From the NCBI RefSeq assembly GCF_030696805.1, contig NZ_JAUYRO010000034.1:54764-118763 (forward strand): 64,000 nucleotides of DNA, read 5' to 3'. The stretch is from Methyloversatilis sp. (GTDB lineage: Bacteria; Pseudomonadota; Gammaproteobacteria; Burkholderiales; Rhodocyclaceae). The notes beneath the pieces are model-generated. The model was not told the DNA's origin. It did not search any database and worked only from the letters and a program-made list of their open reading frames with translations. The translations under genes and the position numbers were made by a program. This document shows positions 42,976-50,379 of the stretch, piece by piece. How positions within the stretch are numbered: position 1 is the first letter of the stretch; the number at the start of each line of letters is the position of its first letter.

Positions 42976-44756
42976 GCGCAGAGATCAATGCGGAGGATCT
43001 CCAGCCGCCCAATCTCGAGGCGCTGATCCAGTTCCTCTACCAGGCTCCGACCGGCCTGCTGCAGATCCGGCCCGACGGCACGGTGACGATGATGAATCCG
43101 CGCTCGGCTCAGCTTCTGATGCCGCTCGCGCGACAGGGCAATCTTGACAACCTGTTCGAGGTGCTGGCCGAGGTCGCACCCGATCTGCGTGCAATGGTCG
43201 CCGCCGCAGCCGAACCGGGCGCGCTGGTGTGCGAAGGACTGCGCATGCCCGTGCTCACGCCGACCCGCAGCAGGCGCGTGCTCGGCCTCAGCCTGCTGCG
43301 ACTCGAAGTCCACACCCTCATGGGCTGCGTCAATGACGTGACGCATGAGGTGGAACTGGAGCAGCAGCGTCTGGCATCGCGGATGCGCGACGCGTCTCGC
43401 ACCGACGGCCTCACCCAGATGCCGAACCGTGCCGCCGTGCTCGAGCGCTTACAACAGGCGCTCGAGCGTTTGGAAGGCTCGGGCCCGCCGGACTTCGCCG
43501 TGCTGTTCATCAACTTCGACCGCTTCAACCGGGTCAATCTGACGCTCGGGCAGGAGGGCGGCGACCGGCTGCTGCGCATGGTGGCCGAGCGGCTGAACAG
43601 CACCGTCCGGCAGCGCGATGCGGTCGGCTCGCCGCACGAAGCCCTGCATACGACGGCCCGGCTCGGCGGCGATGAATTCGTGCTGCTGCTCGACGGGCTG
43701 CGCGACAGCGAAGATGTGCATAGCGTCGCGCAACGGCTGATCGACACGCTGTCGCGCCCATATCTGATCAACGGCACCGAAGTCCATATTTCAGCCAGCA
43801 TCGGCGTCGTGGCCGGCGTGCATACCGCATCGCTCGCCAACACGGTGCTGCAGGACGCAAGCCTCGCCATGCAGGAAGCCAAACGTGCGGGCGGCGGACG
43901 CCATGTGCTGTTCACCCCGTCGATCAAGGACCGGGCGACCCGACGCGGCGTCATGGAGCACGAGCTCAGGCACGCACTCGAACAGAAGGAACTGTTCGTC
44001 GTCTACCAGCCCATCGTCGAACTGCCCGAAGCCCGCGTCGCGGGTTTCGAGGCGCTGGTTCGCTGGCAGCACCCGGAACGCGGCGTCGTGTCGCCGATCG
44101 AGTTCATCGAGATCGCCGAGGAGTGCGGCCTGATTGGCGCACTTGGCGAATTCGTCCTCGATTCGGCGTGCCGCCAGCTCATGGCCTGGCAGCGACAGTT
44201 CGGCAGCACAATGCCGCGCATGATTTCGGTCAATCTTTCGCGCGCCCAGCTCAATGACGCCGAGATCGCCAAGCAGGTCGAACGCGTTCTGCACGCGACC
44301 CGCATGCCGGCCGCGTCGCTGCAACTCGAAGTGACCGAAAGCATGGCCGCCCAGGGCGATGACATCCGCACCCGCCTGCTCGAACTGAAGGCGCTTGGCA
44401 TCGCCCTGGCGCTGGACGATTTCGGCACCGGCTACTCATCGCTCGCCTGCCTCGGCCAGCTGCCGATCGACGTCGTCAAGATCGACCGTTCATTCGTCGC
44501 CGACGCCGAAACCAATCTGCACAAGCGCGTGCTGATCGAAGCCACCGTGCGCGTCGCCCGCAGCCTCGGCATGCGCACCACCGCCGAGGGCGTCGAAACC
44601 GACGGTCAGGCGGCCCTGCTCACCACGCTGGGGTGCGACAAGGGCCAGGGCTACCTGTGGTCCCGCCCCATGACGGCCCGCGCCGCCACGCAATGGCTGG
44701 CTGCACAGAGCGAAGCGAGCCGGCCGGTTGAAGCGGTGCCGGCTTCGGTGCGGTGA
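42972..44756 (+). CDS. PAS-GGDEF-EAL protein
   Basis: A 594-aa soluble c-di-GMP protein. Residues 1-130 are a PAS-like domain closely similar to the first PAS of the preceding protein (NPRSAQLLMPLARQG against NPLCAQLLMPLSPDG). Residues 145-310 are GGDEF with ARLGGDEF; its RxxD site (RQRD) is separated from the motif by an insertion of about ten residues. Residues 325-575 are EAL with GFEALVRWQHPE, VTES and DDFGTGYSS, so phosphodiesterase activity is likely. Cyclase and hydrolase partners side by side suggest opposite outputs of one light signal. Confidence 0.93.
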   Translation: MSAEINAEDLQPPNLEALIQFLYQAPTGLLQIRPDGTVTMMNPRSAQLLMPLARQGNLDNLFEVLAEVAPDLRAMVAAAAEPGALVCEGLRMPVLTPTRSRRVLGLSLLRLEVHTLMGCVNDVTHEVELEQQRLASRMRDASRTDGLTQMPNRAAVLERLQQALERLEGSGPPDFAVLFINFDRFNRVNLTLGQEGGDRLLRMVAERLNSTVRQRDAVGSPHEALHTTARLGGDEFVLLLDGLRDSEDVHSVAQRLIDTLSRPYLINGTEVHISASIGVVAGVHTASLANTVLQDASLAMQEAKRAGGGRHVLFTPSIKDRATRRGVMEHELRHALEQKELFVVYQPIVELPEARVAGFEALVRWQHPERGVVSPIEFIEIAEECGLIGALGEFVLDSACRQLMAWQRQFGSTMPRMISVNLSRAQLNDAEIAKQVERVLHATRMPAASLQLEVTESMAAQGDDIRTRLLELKALGIALALDDFGTGYSSLACLGQLPIDVVKIDRSFVADAETNLHKRVLIEATVRVARSLGMRTTAEGVETDGQAALLTTLGCDKGQGYLWSRPMTARAATQWLAAQSEASRPVEAVPASVR

Positions 44757-44911
44757 GGGGTTTGCGCGGATCGGGACGCTGCACGCTCGACAGAACCGTA
44801 GCAGGATGTCCGCAAGGAATGAATCGACGGCTGCACTGAGCCGCTCGACTTGGCCCCTGTCCGCCAGCGTCGGCAGCACAAAGTGACAGGAATCATCAAT
44901 TCCGGGCACAA

Positions 44912-44940
44912 AAAAAGGGCCTTTCGGCCCTTTTCTTTTT
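44912..44940. terminator. Bidirectional rho-independent terminator
   Basis: The stem AAAAGGGCC / GGCCCTTTT closes a TTTC loop and is followed by a T-rich tract on the plus strand and an A-run that reads as T on the minus strand. It ends the pyp operon. Before the element was inserted it probably also served tRNA-Phe, which reads on the minus strand. Confidence 0.9.
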
Positions 44941-44981
44941 CAGCTCTCTGCGCAAGTGATTGACGCAGAAGGCTTAATTTC

Positions 44982-45030
44982 TGGTGGCCTGGGGCGGAAT
45001 CGAACCACCGACACGCGGATTTTCAATCCG
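44982..45030. repeat. attL: 49-bp direct repeat of tRNA-Phe 3' end
   Basis: This copy is identical over 49 bp to the 3' half of the tRNA-Phe gene at 59935-59983. It holds the CCA end through the anticodon stem but not the 5' half, so it is not a functional tRNA. The integrase gene starts 32 bp inside it. Confidence 0.95.
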
Positions 45031-45062
45031 TTTGGCGGAGTACGACGATTGACTACGCAGAA

Positions 45063-45953
45063 TTAATCGAAACTTTCCATAAATCCCGCAAGGTCGCCGT
45101 CGACGTTTCGGGCCTGCGCACGATGTGCGCCGGGCTGCAGATGCGCATAGCGGCGAACCATGATTCGCGTTTTCCAGCCGCCCAGATCCTGCACGACATC
45201 GAGCGACGTGCCGGCTAACACGTGCCAGGTCGCCCACGTGTGCCGCAGATCGTGCCAACGAAGATGCGCCAGGCCGGCACGACGCTTAGCCTTGTACCAG
45301 GCAGAGTTCGACGCGCGGGCCATCACCCTGCCCTTGTACGTGAAGACGTAGCGCGGGTGCTTGCCGAACTGGTGACGAAGCACTTCAAGTGCGGAGTCAT
45401 TCAGCGCGGGCGCGAAGGGATCGCCGCTCTTCATGTCGTCCCCGTCGAACAACAGAATCCCGCGCCGAATGAGGACCTGGTCCCACGTCAGGCGAATCAC
45501 GTTCGACATTCTCAATCCGGTCGCCAGCGAAAACACAAACGGCGCCCTGAGGTGCTCGGGCAGCTCGGCAAACAATGCCCTCGCCTGCTCCTGCTGAAGC
45601 CACGTAGTGCGCCCCCGCGGTTCGGGTCGAAGCCTGACAGGTGGCGGCTTTTCTATCCAATCCCAATCAAAAGCAGCACGCCGAAGGATCGCGCGCACAA
45701 GTGCGAGGTATCGATTCACCGTGCTGACACCAGAGCCTTCGGCACGCCTGGCTGCTGCGAGTGCACGGATCACGTCGGCGGTTACCGCCTTGAGCGGCAG
45801 GGCGTCGAGGTGCAAGCCGATCCATTGGAGCTTTCTTGCGTCCTCGTGCGCAGTCTTCTTGTGCTCGGTTTCTTGTTGCCAGCGCTCGGCGGCTTCTTTC
45901 CAAGTATGCATCCGGTCTTGATCGGACGAACCGGCTATGACTTGATCATCCAT
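45063..45953 (-). CDS. int: Phage-type tyrosine integrase
   Basis: A 296-aa tyrosine recombinase, responsible for recombination at tRNA-Phe. The catalytic residues are seen in ATGLRMSNVIRLTW (Arg I), HDLRHTWATW (His and Arg II), GGWKT (His/Trp box) and VRRYAHL (nucleophile Tyr) in the C-terminal 130 residues. The N-terminal SAM-like domain precedes it. The frame is open up to 46352, but ATG 45953 gives a normal size; an alternative is ATG 45911. Placement next to attL, reading toward the att site, is normal. Confidence 0.93.
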   Translation of the reverse strand: MDDQVIAGSSDQDRMHTWKEAAERWQQETEHKKTAHEDARKLQWIGLHLDALPLKAVTADVIRALAAARRAEGSGVSTVNRYLALVRAILRRAAFDWDWIEKPPPVRLRPEPRGRTTWLQQEQARALFAELPEHLRAPFVFSLATGLRMSNVIRLTWDQVLIRRGILLFDGDDMKSGDPFAPALNDSALEVLRHQFGKHPRYVFTYKGRVMARASNSAWYKAKRRAGLAHLRWHDLRHTWATWHVLAGTSLDVVQDLGGWKTRIMVRRYAHLQPGAHRAQARNVDGDLAGFMESFD

Positions 45954-46416
45954 AAGGATGATGAACGCAGTAAGGGCGAAAGTCCCGGCCGTGCTGCGCA
46001 CCGCCGAAGTCAAAGGCGACGACGTGTGCGGGCACACCTCGTCCAGCTCGAGGCCGGACCCGGGCCGTTGGCCCGCTTGGTGTTTGCGGGCGTTGCCCGG
46101 AGCCGGCTGCGCCGGGTTTCGGTTGCCCTCCGCTTGACCGCATGCACTGCCGTCCCATCCGCTGATTTCCTCGCACATCGCTACCAAGGTTTGAAAGCAG
46201 GCAAGAACTCGCGCCAGCGATGAAGCCGCTGGCACGCCTTCTTGCGTGCTTTTTTGGTGGTGGACGCTTCGCGTGCGTTCGCGACCCTTTCGGGCGAGGA
46301 ACTCAGCGGATGGGACGGCAGGAGGCTCCGCAGCCTGTCTATCGGAAGACACCCGAAACGTACGCGGGGCTCCGAATCTAGCGGCTAGGTCGGCTTACAA
46401 ACGAAAGGACAAAGAC
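45954..46416. other. Intergenic region between integrase and parB operon
   Basis: This 463-bp divergent region separates the integrase and the small plus-strand genes. Open frames cross both strands, including upstream extensions of the integrase frame, but none has a convincing ribosome site. It should hold the integrase promoter and the promoter of the 46417-48099 operon. No clear motif was found. Confidence 0.55.
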
Positions 46417-46650
46417 ATGCGTTACACACTCACTGTGAATTATAGCGGCACGGATGAAGGCCACAGCGACGCCTTCGAGAACCTGGGAGAAGCGATGGAT
46501 CGTCTGACGGTCGAACTGCGTTCGCCGGATACGCGGAGTCATAAGCAGGTCCTGCTTGTACGCGACGGCGAAGGTCTGCCGACGATGACGCTTTGGGCAG
46601 CTACCGTGCCTTCGATGGCGTCGCAGGTCGAACAGATGATGGAGGCCTGA
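46417..46650 (+). CDS. Small element protein, function unknown
   Basis: A 77-aa acidic protein starting MRYTLTVNYSGTDEGHSDAF, with a beta-hairpin-like start and a hydrophilic C-terminus. The ribosome site AAGGA lies 8 bp before ATG 46417. It is 3 bp upstream of another 77-aa gene and belongs to the ParB-like operon. I do not recognise the family. Confidence 0.75.
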   Translation: MRYTLTVNYSGTDEGHSDAFENLGEAMDRLTVELRSPDTRSHKQVLLVRDGEGLPTMTLWAATVPSMASQVEQMMEA

Positions 46651-46653
46651 GCC

Positions 46654-46887
46654 ATGACGACGACTAAGGAGAAGAAGGCAACGGTTCGCATCAATGCCAA
46701 AGCGAAGGAACTGCTTGCCGAGATCGCCGCGTTTCACGACACAACGCAAACGGAATACCTGGAGGCGCTGCTGCACTACGCGATATCGCAGCACAAGCGG
46801 CCCGGATCTTGGGAGGCGGTGTCCGAATTTGACTTCGCCAATTACGACAGACGCAACGAGCACGCTTTTGCGGACATGTGGTTCTAA
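46654..46887 (+). CDS. Small ribbon-helix-helix-like protein
   Basis: A 77-aa protein whose first half (ATVRINAKAKELLAEIAAF, then HDTTQTEYLEALLHYAI) has the strand-helix-helix pattern of CopG/Arc-type DNA-binding proteins. The C-terminus is acidic and aromatic (FDFANYDRRNEHAFADMWF). It lies 6 bp before the ParB-like gene. It could be an autoregulator or partition partner. Family assignment is by pattern only. Confidence 0.7.
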   Translation: MTTTKEKKATVRINAKAKELLAEIAAFHDTTQTEYLEALLHYAISQHKRPGSWEAVSEFDFANYDRRNEHAFADMWF

Positions 46888-46893
46888 GGGGAC

Positions 46894-48099
46894 ATGATCA
46901 TGACGACGACTACCGAGAAGAAAGCAACGCCGGTCAAGGCGGTGAAGAAGGCGCCTGCGAAGGCGAAGCGGCCGGAACTGGCGAGCGTGGCCAGCGTGGT
47001 GTTGGTGCCGCTCGATGACCTGGTCGAGGTATCGAACATCCGCGAGGCGATGGACGAAGAAGGGATCGCGGAGCTCGCGCGCGACATCGAGGCGCGCGGG
47101 CTGTTGCAGCCGATCATTGTGACGCCGGCCAAGGGGAACAAGTACCAGATTGTCGCGGGGCACCGACGCACGGCTGCAGTGCGGCGTACCGCCGCAACCG
47201 CTGTGCCGGCCGTGGTGATCAAGCTCAACACTGCGGAGACGACTGCGGCGCAGCTGGCGGAGAACGTCCAGCGGGAGAACCTTTCGACGCTGGACGAGGG
47301 GCGTGCGCTGCTGGCGTTGAAGAAGGAAGGTATGAACCTGGCGCAGCTGGCCGAGCTCGTGAACAAGTCGCGGTCCTGGGTGTGCAAGCGGATTGCGTGC
47401 GTCGAGGGGTTGCCGTGGCCGATCGAGGAGCTCATCCGCGAGGGCGTGACGGAAGATCCGGAAATCATTCTAGCGCTGAAGGAACTGACGGCGCTGGACT
47501 GGTGGGCGACGCGCCAGGCGATCGAACGGCTCAAGGCCGGCGAGGAGAACCGGGACTCGCTGCGCGAGCTGGTGAGGAAGACGAAGGAGCCGAAAGCTGA
47601 CCTGGTTACGCAGATGGACGGCGCAGGTGACAGCAACGCAACTGACGGGGCGCTGCAGACATCTAAGCAGGCCTCGCCGGAAGAGATAGCAAAGCGAGAA
47701 GCCGAGTACGAGGAATATCGGCGGTCACGGGCGGAGGTAGCGCGACAGTCACGGGCGGAACGACAGTGCGCAATGTGGCAGCTGCTGAGCCTGGCCACGC
47801 TGGACGAGGAGCCGACGGATGAACAGTTCGAGATCTATGCCGAGCTCGAACCGGAGGCGCGGGCTTACTGGTGCGCAGTGATCAACGATGCCCTGGGCGG
47901 TGATCTGTTCGAGAAGATGATGGAGCGGGCGGCGGTCGCGGCGCTGGAGGAAGAACCGGATGTGCTGCCGGTGATGCTGTGGGTGGCGATGCAGCCGAAG
48001 CCGTTGCCGGAGCGGGAAGAGGAGGTGTTGAAGGAATTTTTGACGGGGTTCAGGAAGGTTTGCGTTTCGCATGCGAAACGAGATTTACGTTTGACATGA
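46894..48099 (+). CDS. ParB/Spo0J-like DNA-binding protein
   Basis: A 401-aa ParB-family protein. After a Lys/Ala-rich tail of about 30 residues comes the ParB CTPase domain: VPLDDLVEVSNIR, DIEARGLLQPIIVTPA, YQIVAGHRRTAAV, then QLAENVQRENLSTLDEGRAL. A helix-turn-helix (MNLAQLAELVNKSRSWVCKRIA) follows. The C-terminal 180 residues are acidic and not similar to chromosomal ParB. No ParA is present in the element. The start is behind AGGGGA. An 18-bp parS-like palindrome lies in its own 3' end and a second copy at 57409. Confidence 0.9.
   Translation: MIMTTTTEKKATPVKAVKKAPAKAKRPELASVASVVLVPLDDLVEVSNIREAMDEEGIAELARDIEARGLLQPIIVTPAKGNKYQIVAGHRRTAAVRRTAATAVPAVVIKLNTAETTAAQLAENVQRENLSTLDEGRALLALKKEGMNLAQLAELVNKSRSWVCKRIACVEGLPWPIEELIREGVTEDPEIILALKELTALDWWATRQAIERLKAGEENRDSLRELVRKTKEPKADLVTQMDGAGDSNATDGALQTSKQASPEEIAKREAEYEEYRRSRAEVARQSRAERQCAMWQLLSLATLDEEPTDEQFEIYAELEPEARAYWCAVINDALGGDLFEKMMERAAVAALEEEPDVLPVMLWVAMQPKPLPEREEEVLKEFLTGFRKVCVSHAKRDLRLT
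48063..48080. repeat. parS-like palindrome, copy 1
   Basis: A perfect 18-bp palindrome, CGTTTCGCATGCGAAACG, lies inside the last codons of the ParB-like gene. An identical copy is at 57409-57426. It shares the GTTTC/GAAAC arms with the chromosomal parS consensus but has a six-base centre (GCATGC) in place of four. Confidence 0.7.
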
Positions 48100-48152
48100 G
48101 GGGCAGCCGACGGCGCTAGCCGTTGGACGCCCCATCGATGGAACGGTTAGGC
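48082..48152 (-). repeat. attC-like hairpin at end of nuclease-like gene
   Basis: On the minus strand it begins with a perfect RYYYAAC core (GCCTAAC) and, 71 bp on, ends at GTAAATC in the place of GTTRRRY. Between them is a long imperfect palindrome (GGGGC, GT bulge, CCAACGGC, loop, GCCGTCGG, CT bulge, GCCCC). Length and bulges fit integron attC sites, but the second core is degenerate. It may instead be a bidirectional terminator for the convergent genes. Confidence 0.45.
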
Positions 48153-48655
48153 GTTGCCGCCTTGCCGGGAGCCGAATGCAGCCAAAGCTCGATTGGCGGC
48201 AACTCGCCGAGCTGCTCTGCGACACGCTGAACTCGCTCGGCGGCGGCCTCCGCCTCGAACCCGAACAGGAGGTACACGGCGCGCTCGTAGCCAACCTTTG
48301 TACGAAAGAGCGCCAGGGTCCTTAGATCCTTCTCGATTCCGGCAGACGGGGCCCGCGATGACTTGACCTCAATGATTGTGTTGTTACCGCTCATGTAGCC
48401 TGGGCGATGAACGAGCAAATCGGGTTTCGCGTAGTCAGCGCCGAGCTCTCGAAGAATTGGGTGGGCCGCCTTGTCGAGTTCACCGTTCAACGAAAAGTCG
48501 CACTCGGTAGGCCACAGGCAACGAAGCTGATGGTAGAGCTCGTAGCAGTACACGCGCTCACGGTAGATGGGATCACCACCGTCGAGCTCGACTTGGAAGT
48601 ACTTGCACTCAATTCGAGCGGTTGCATCGACTAGCAGATCGGTGAGTTGCTTCAC
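48116..48655 (-). CDS. PD-(D/E)XK nuclease-like protein
   Basis: A 179-aa protein with the nuclease motif KPDLLVHRPG ... NTIIEVKSS (Asp, then Glu-x-Lys), typical of restriction-like enzymes. Cys near the N-terminus and CLWPTECDFSLNG are other conserved-looking parts. There is no DNA-recognition domain, so it may work as a partner or be a Type I/III-like fragment. It starts at GTG 48655 behind AGGA and is bracketed by two attC-like hairpins, as an integron cassette would be. Family by motif only. Confidence 0.75.
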   Translation of the reverse strand: MKQLTDLLVDATARIECKYFQVELDGGDPIYRERVYCYELYHQLRCLWPTECDFSLNGELDKAAHPILRELGADYAKPDLLVHRPGYMSGNNTIIEVKSSRAPSAGIEKDLRTLALFRTKVGYERAVYLLFGFEAEAAAERVQRVAEQLGELPPIELWLHSAPGKAATPNRSIDGASNG

Positions 48656-48670
48656 GGTATTCCTAGTGAC

Positions 48671-48739
48671 GCCTCGCGTTCGAGCTAAGCTGGCCTTGGC
48701 GCCACGCCGTTAGGGCTCAGCTTGGGCGAGGGGTTAGGC
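48671..48739 (-). repeat. attC-like hairpin after ATPase gene
   Basis: On the minus strand it starts with GCCTAAC 11 bp after the ATPase stop. It then has CCCCTCGCCCAAGCTGAGCC, a spacer and the matching arm GGCCAGCTTAGCTCGAACGC, and ends in GCGAGGC in place of GTTRRRY. The arms pair with extrahelical bases and total 69 bp, as expected for an attC. The second core is mutated at two positions. Confidence 0.5.
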
Positions 48740-48750
48740 CCCAGAGCACC

Positions 48751-50049
48751 TCACTCGATGCGGCGAAGCTTGATGTACTGACGAAGGACGGGGTTGACGA
48801 ATTCATACGTTCCCTGCCGCTCGGGTACGCGCTCTAGAATTGGTCCATACTTCTTCTCAACCAAGCGCGGTATGAGTTGGTCGATGAATTGGATATCAAG
48901 CTCTTCCGCCACTTGACGTGACTGCTTCAGTATCACGCGTCCGATTTCATCAGTGAACAGTGACTGTTCTGTCGGCTGCTCAGCGAGCAAGTGAAGCAGC
49001 ATTTGACGACCCTCTGATTCGCCGATAGCACGTTGATACGCTGACTCAAGCGTCGGAAAGGCTTTACCAGATCTCAGGTCTTCCAGCACCTTGTCAAGGA
49101 TGTCTGAGTCTATCGTTGTGGTGGACTTGGAGTTTGCTTCATTGACGCACTGCTTGCCAATCAACTGCACAAAGTATGGATAGCCTTGTCCCAACTCAGC
49201 GATGCGCGTAGCGATACCGGGTTCGAATTTGACTGTCCCACCAAATAGTTCTGCTGCACGAAAGATGATTGCCTCTGATTCCGGCAGAGGCATTGGCTTT
49301 ACCGGAAGAACCCCTTGTTCGATGAGTCGTTCAACTGAAGCATGGTCGTGGATGAGGTCAGATAGGTCACGACCGACACCGCAGACTGCAAACTTCACCT
49401 GAGGTGTTGTTAGCGACTTGATGAGGGAGCCAAGACCTTCCTTGTTGTCGATGACATCAAACTCGTCAAGAATGATCAACAGCCCATCGCGATTCATGCG
49501 CTTTTGAACTTGGTGCACGACGATTGCATCGACGAAGTTACGAAATGTTTGAACTATGTCGTTCGGAACGACTTTCGCGTACTTAGAGCTCTCGATCCCC
49601 TTCGCACCCCAGCTCACAACCTTCAGGTCCGCTCCCGCTGAAACTTCTTTGGAGCGGGTGAACTCGATGATTTCCTTCCCGTCATTTGGAACCAATCGCA
49701 GGAGACTGTCTTCAGCGCCCTGGTCATTGCAAAGCCTTGACAGAAGATCCTTGCCGTCCTTGATGAGAGAGTCGCAGGAATAGTACACAGTAAGGTAGGT
49801 ACGTGGCCTGGCGGGTATCAGATGTGTAAGGCCCGCTTTCTTCGCGAGGGCGTACTCGCCAAGAGCCATTTGTTGAATCTGGCGAAGCAATGACGACTTA
49901 CCGACTCCACGTTTCCCGAACACCGAGATGAGGCCTGTGGCTGCGTTCAGTGCTGATATGCAGTCCCGGATCAGGTCGGTCCGGCCGACGAAGCGGCTAG
50001 GGTCGCGGATAACGTCTGCGGTGAAGCCAATTTCGGGATCGATGAGCAT
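48751..50049 (-). CDS. AAA/STAND-type ATPase with C-terminal winged-helix-like region
   Basis: A 432-aa P-loop ATPase. The N-terminus FVGRTDLIRD is typical of STAND/Orc-like proteins, Walker A is FGKRGVGKSSL near residue 44, and Walker B is LLIILDEFD near residue 195. The C-terminal about 100 residues (ILKQSRQVAEELDIQFIDQL and the RQGTYEFVNPVLRQYIKLR end) look like a winged helix. It is AT-richer than its neighbours, a sign of transfer. It lies between the TIR gene and the PD-(D/E)XK gene on the same strand, so a three-gene defence module is possible. Confidence 0.85.
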   Translation of the reverse strand: MLIDPEIGFTADVIRDPSRFVGRTDLIRDCISALNAATGLISVFGKRGVGKSSLLRQIQQMALGEYALAKKAGLTHLIPARPRTYLTVYYSCDSLIKDGKDLLSRLCNDQGAEDSLLRLVPNDGKEIIEFTRSKEVSAGADLKVVSWGAKGIESSKYAKVVPNDIVQTFRNFVDAIVVHQVQKRMNRDGLLIILDEFDVIDNKEGLGSLIKSLTTPQVKFAVCGVGRDLSDLIHDHASVERLIEQGVLPVKPMPLPESEAIIFRAAELFGGTVKFEPGIATRIAELGQGYPYFVQLIGKQCVNEANSKSTTTIDSDILDKVLEDLRSGKAFPTLESAYQRAIGESEGRQMLLHLLAEQPTEQSLFTDEIGRVILKQSRQVAEELDIQFIDQLIPRLVEKKYGPILERVPERQGTYEFVNPVLRQYIKLRRIE

Positions 50050-50148
50050 AGTAGCTTTAGTCTAGCGCAGCCGGGCCGTAGCGCTGGTTCCTCTGGGGCC
50101 TACCTTTGTTTTCTAGAGCAGTTCTGCTGGAAAACTCCTGCGAGTAAA

Positions 50149-50213
50149 AGGGGACAGACCACGAGTACTGGTTCAAACCCACCGTCGTTCGATGAAATCG
50201 TGGTCTGTCCCCT
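50149..50213. repeat. REP-like 16-bp inverted repeat in a gene-free stretch
   Basis: The arms AGGGGACAGACCACGA (50149-50164) and its exact complement (50198-50213) are separated by 33 bp. Motifs of the form GGGGACAGACCAC are common repeated palindromes in betaproteobacteria. The surrounding interval 50050-50379 (330 bp) holds no supported gene; one short open frame exists only because it spans the repeat. Confidence 0.75.
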
Positions 50214-50379
50214 ATCGCTTCTATTAATCATCAGCGTCCCATTGCCACTGCTACTTACGTAACTTCCTAACCACTGGCCCCTCATTACAGCTCCCTAATT
50301 TTTTCGGCGTAACACTGAAGTTAAACTGCGGAAAGAACTGAGCACGGCTGCAATGTAGACAGTCGGATGCAACACCGCA

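Noticed and set aside
44982..45030. A second tRNA-Phe
   Set aside because: Only the 3' half is present; the acceptor 5' strand and D-arm are missing. It is the attL repeat.
46246..46416. N-terminal extension of the 77-aa element protein
   Set aside because: The extension has no ribosome site and an Arg/Trp-rich shadow composition; ATG 46417 has AAGGA.
46894..48099. Chromosomal partition locus (parAB)
   Set aside because: No parA is adjacent, and the gene is inside the tRNA-Phe element with small element genes.
50100..50285. A 61-residue minus-strand frame
   Set aside because: It spans the 16-bp inverted repeat and has no family resemblance; better explained as a repeat.
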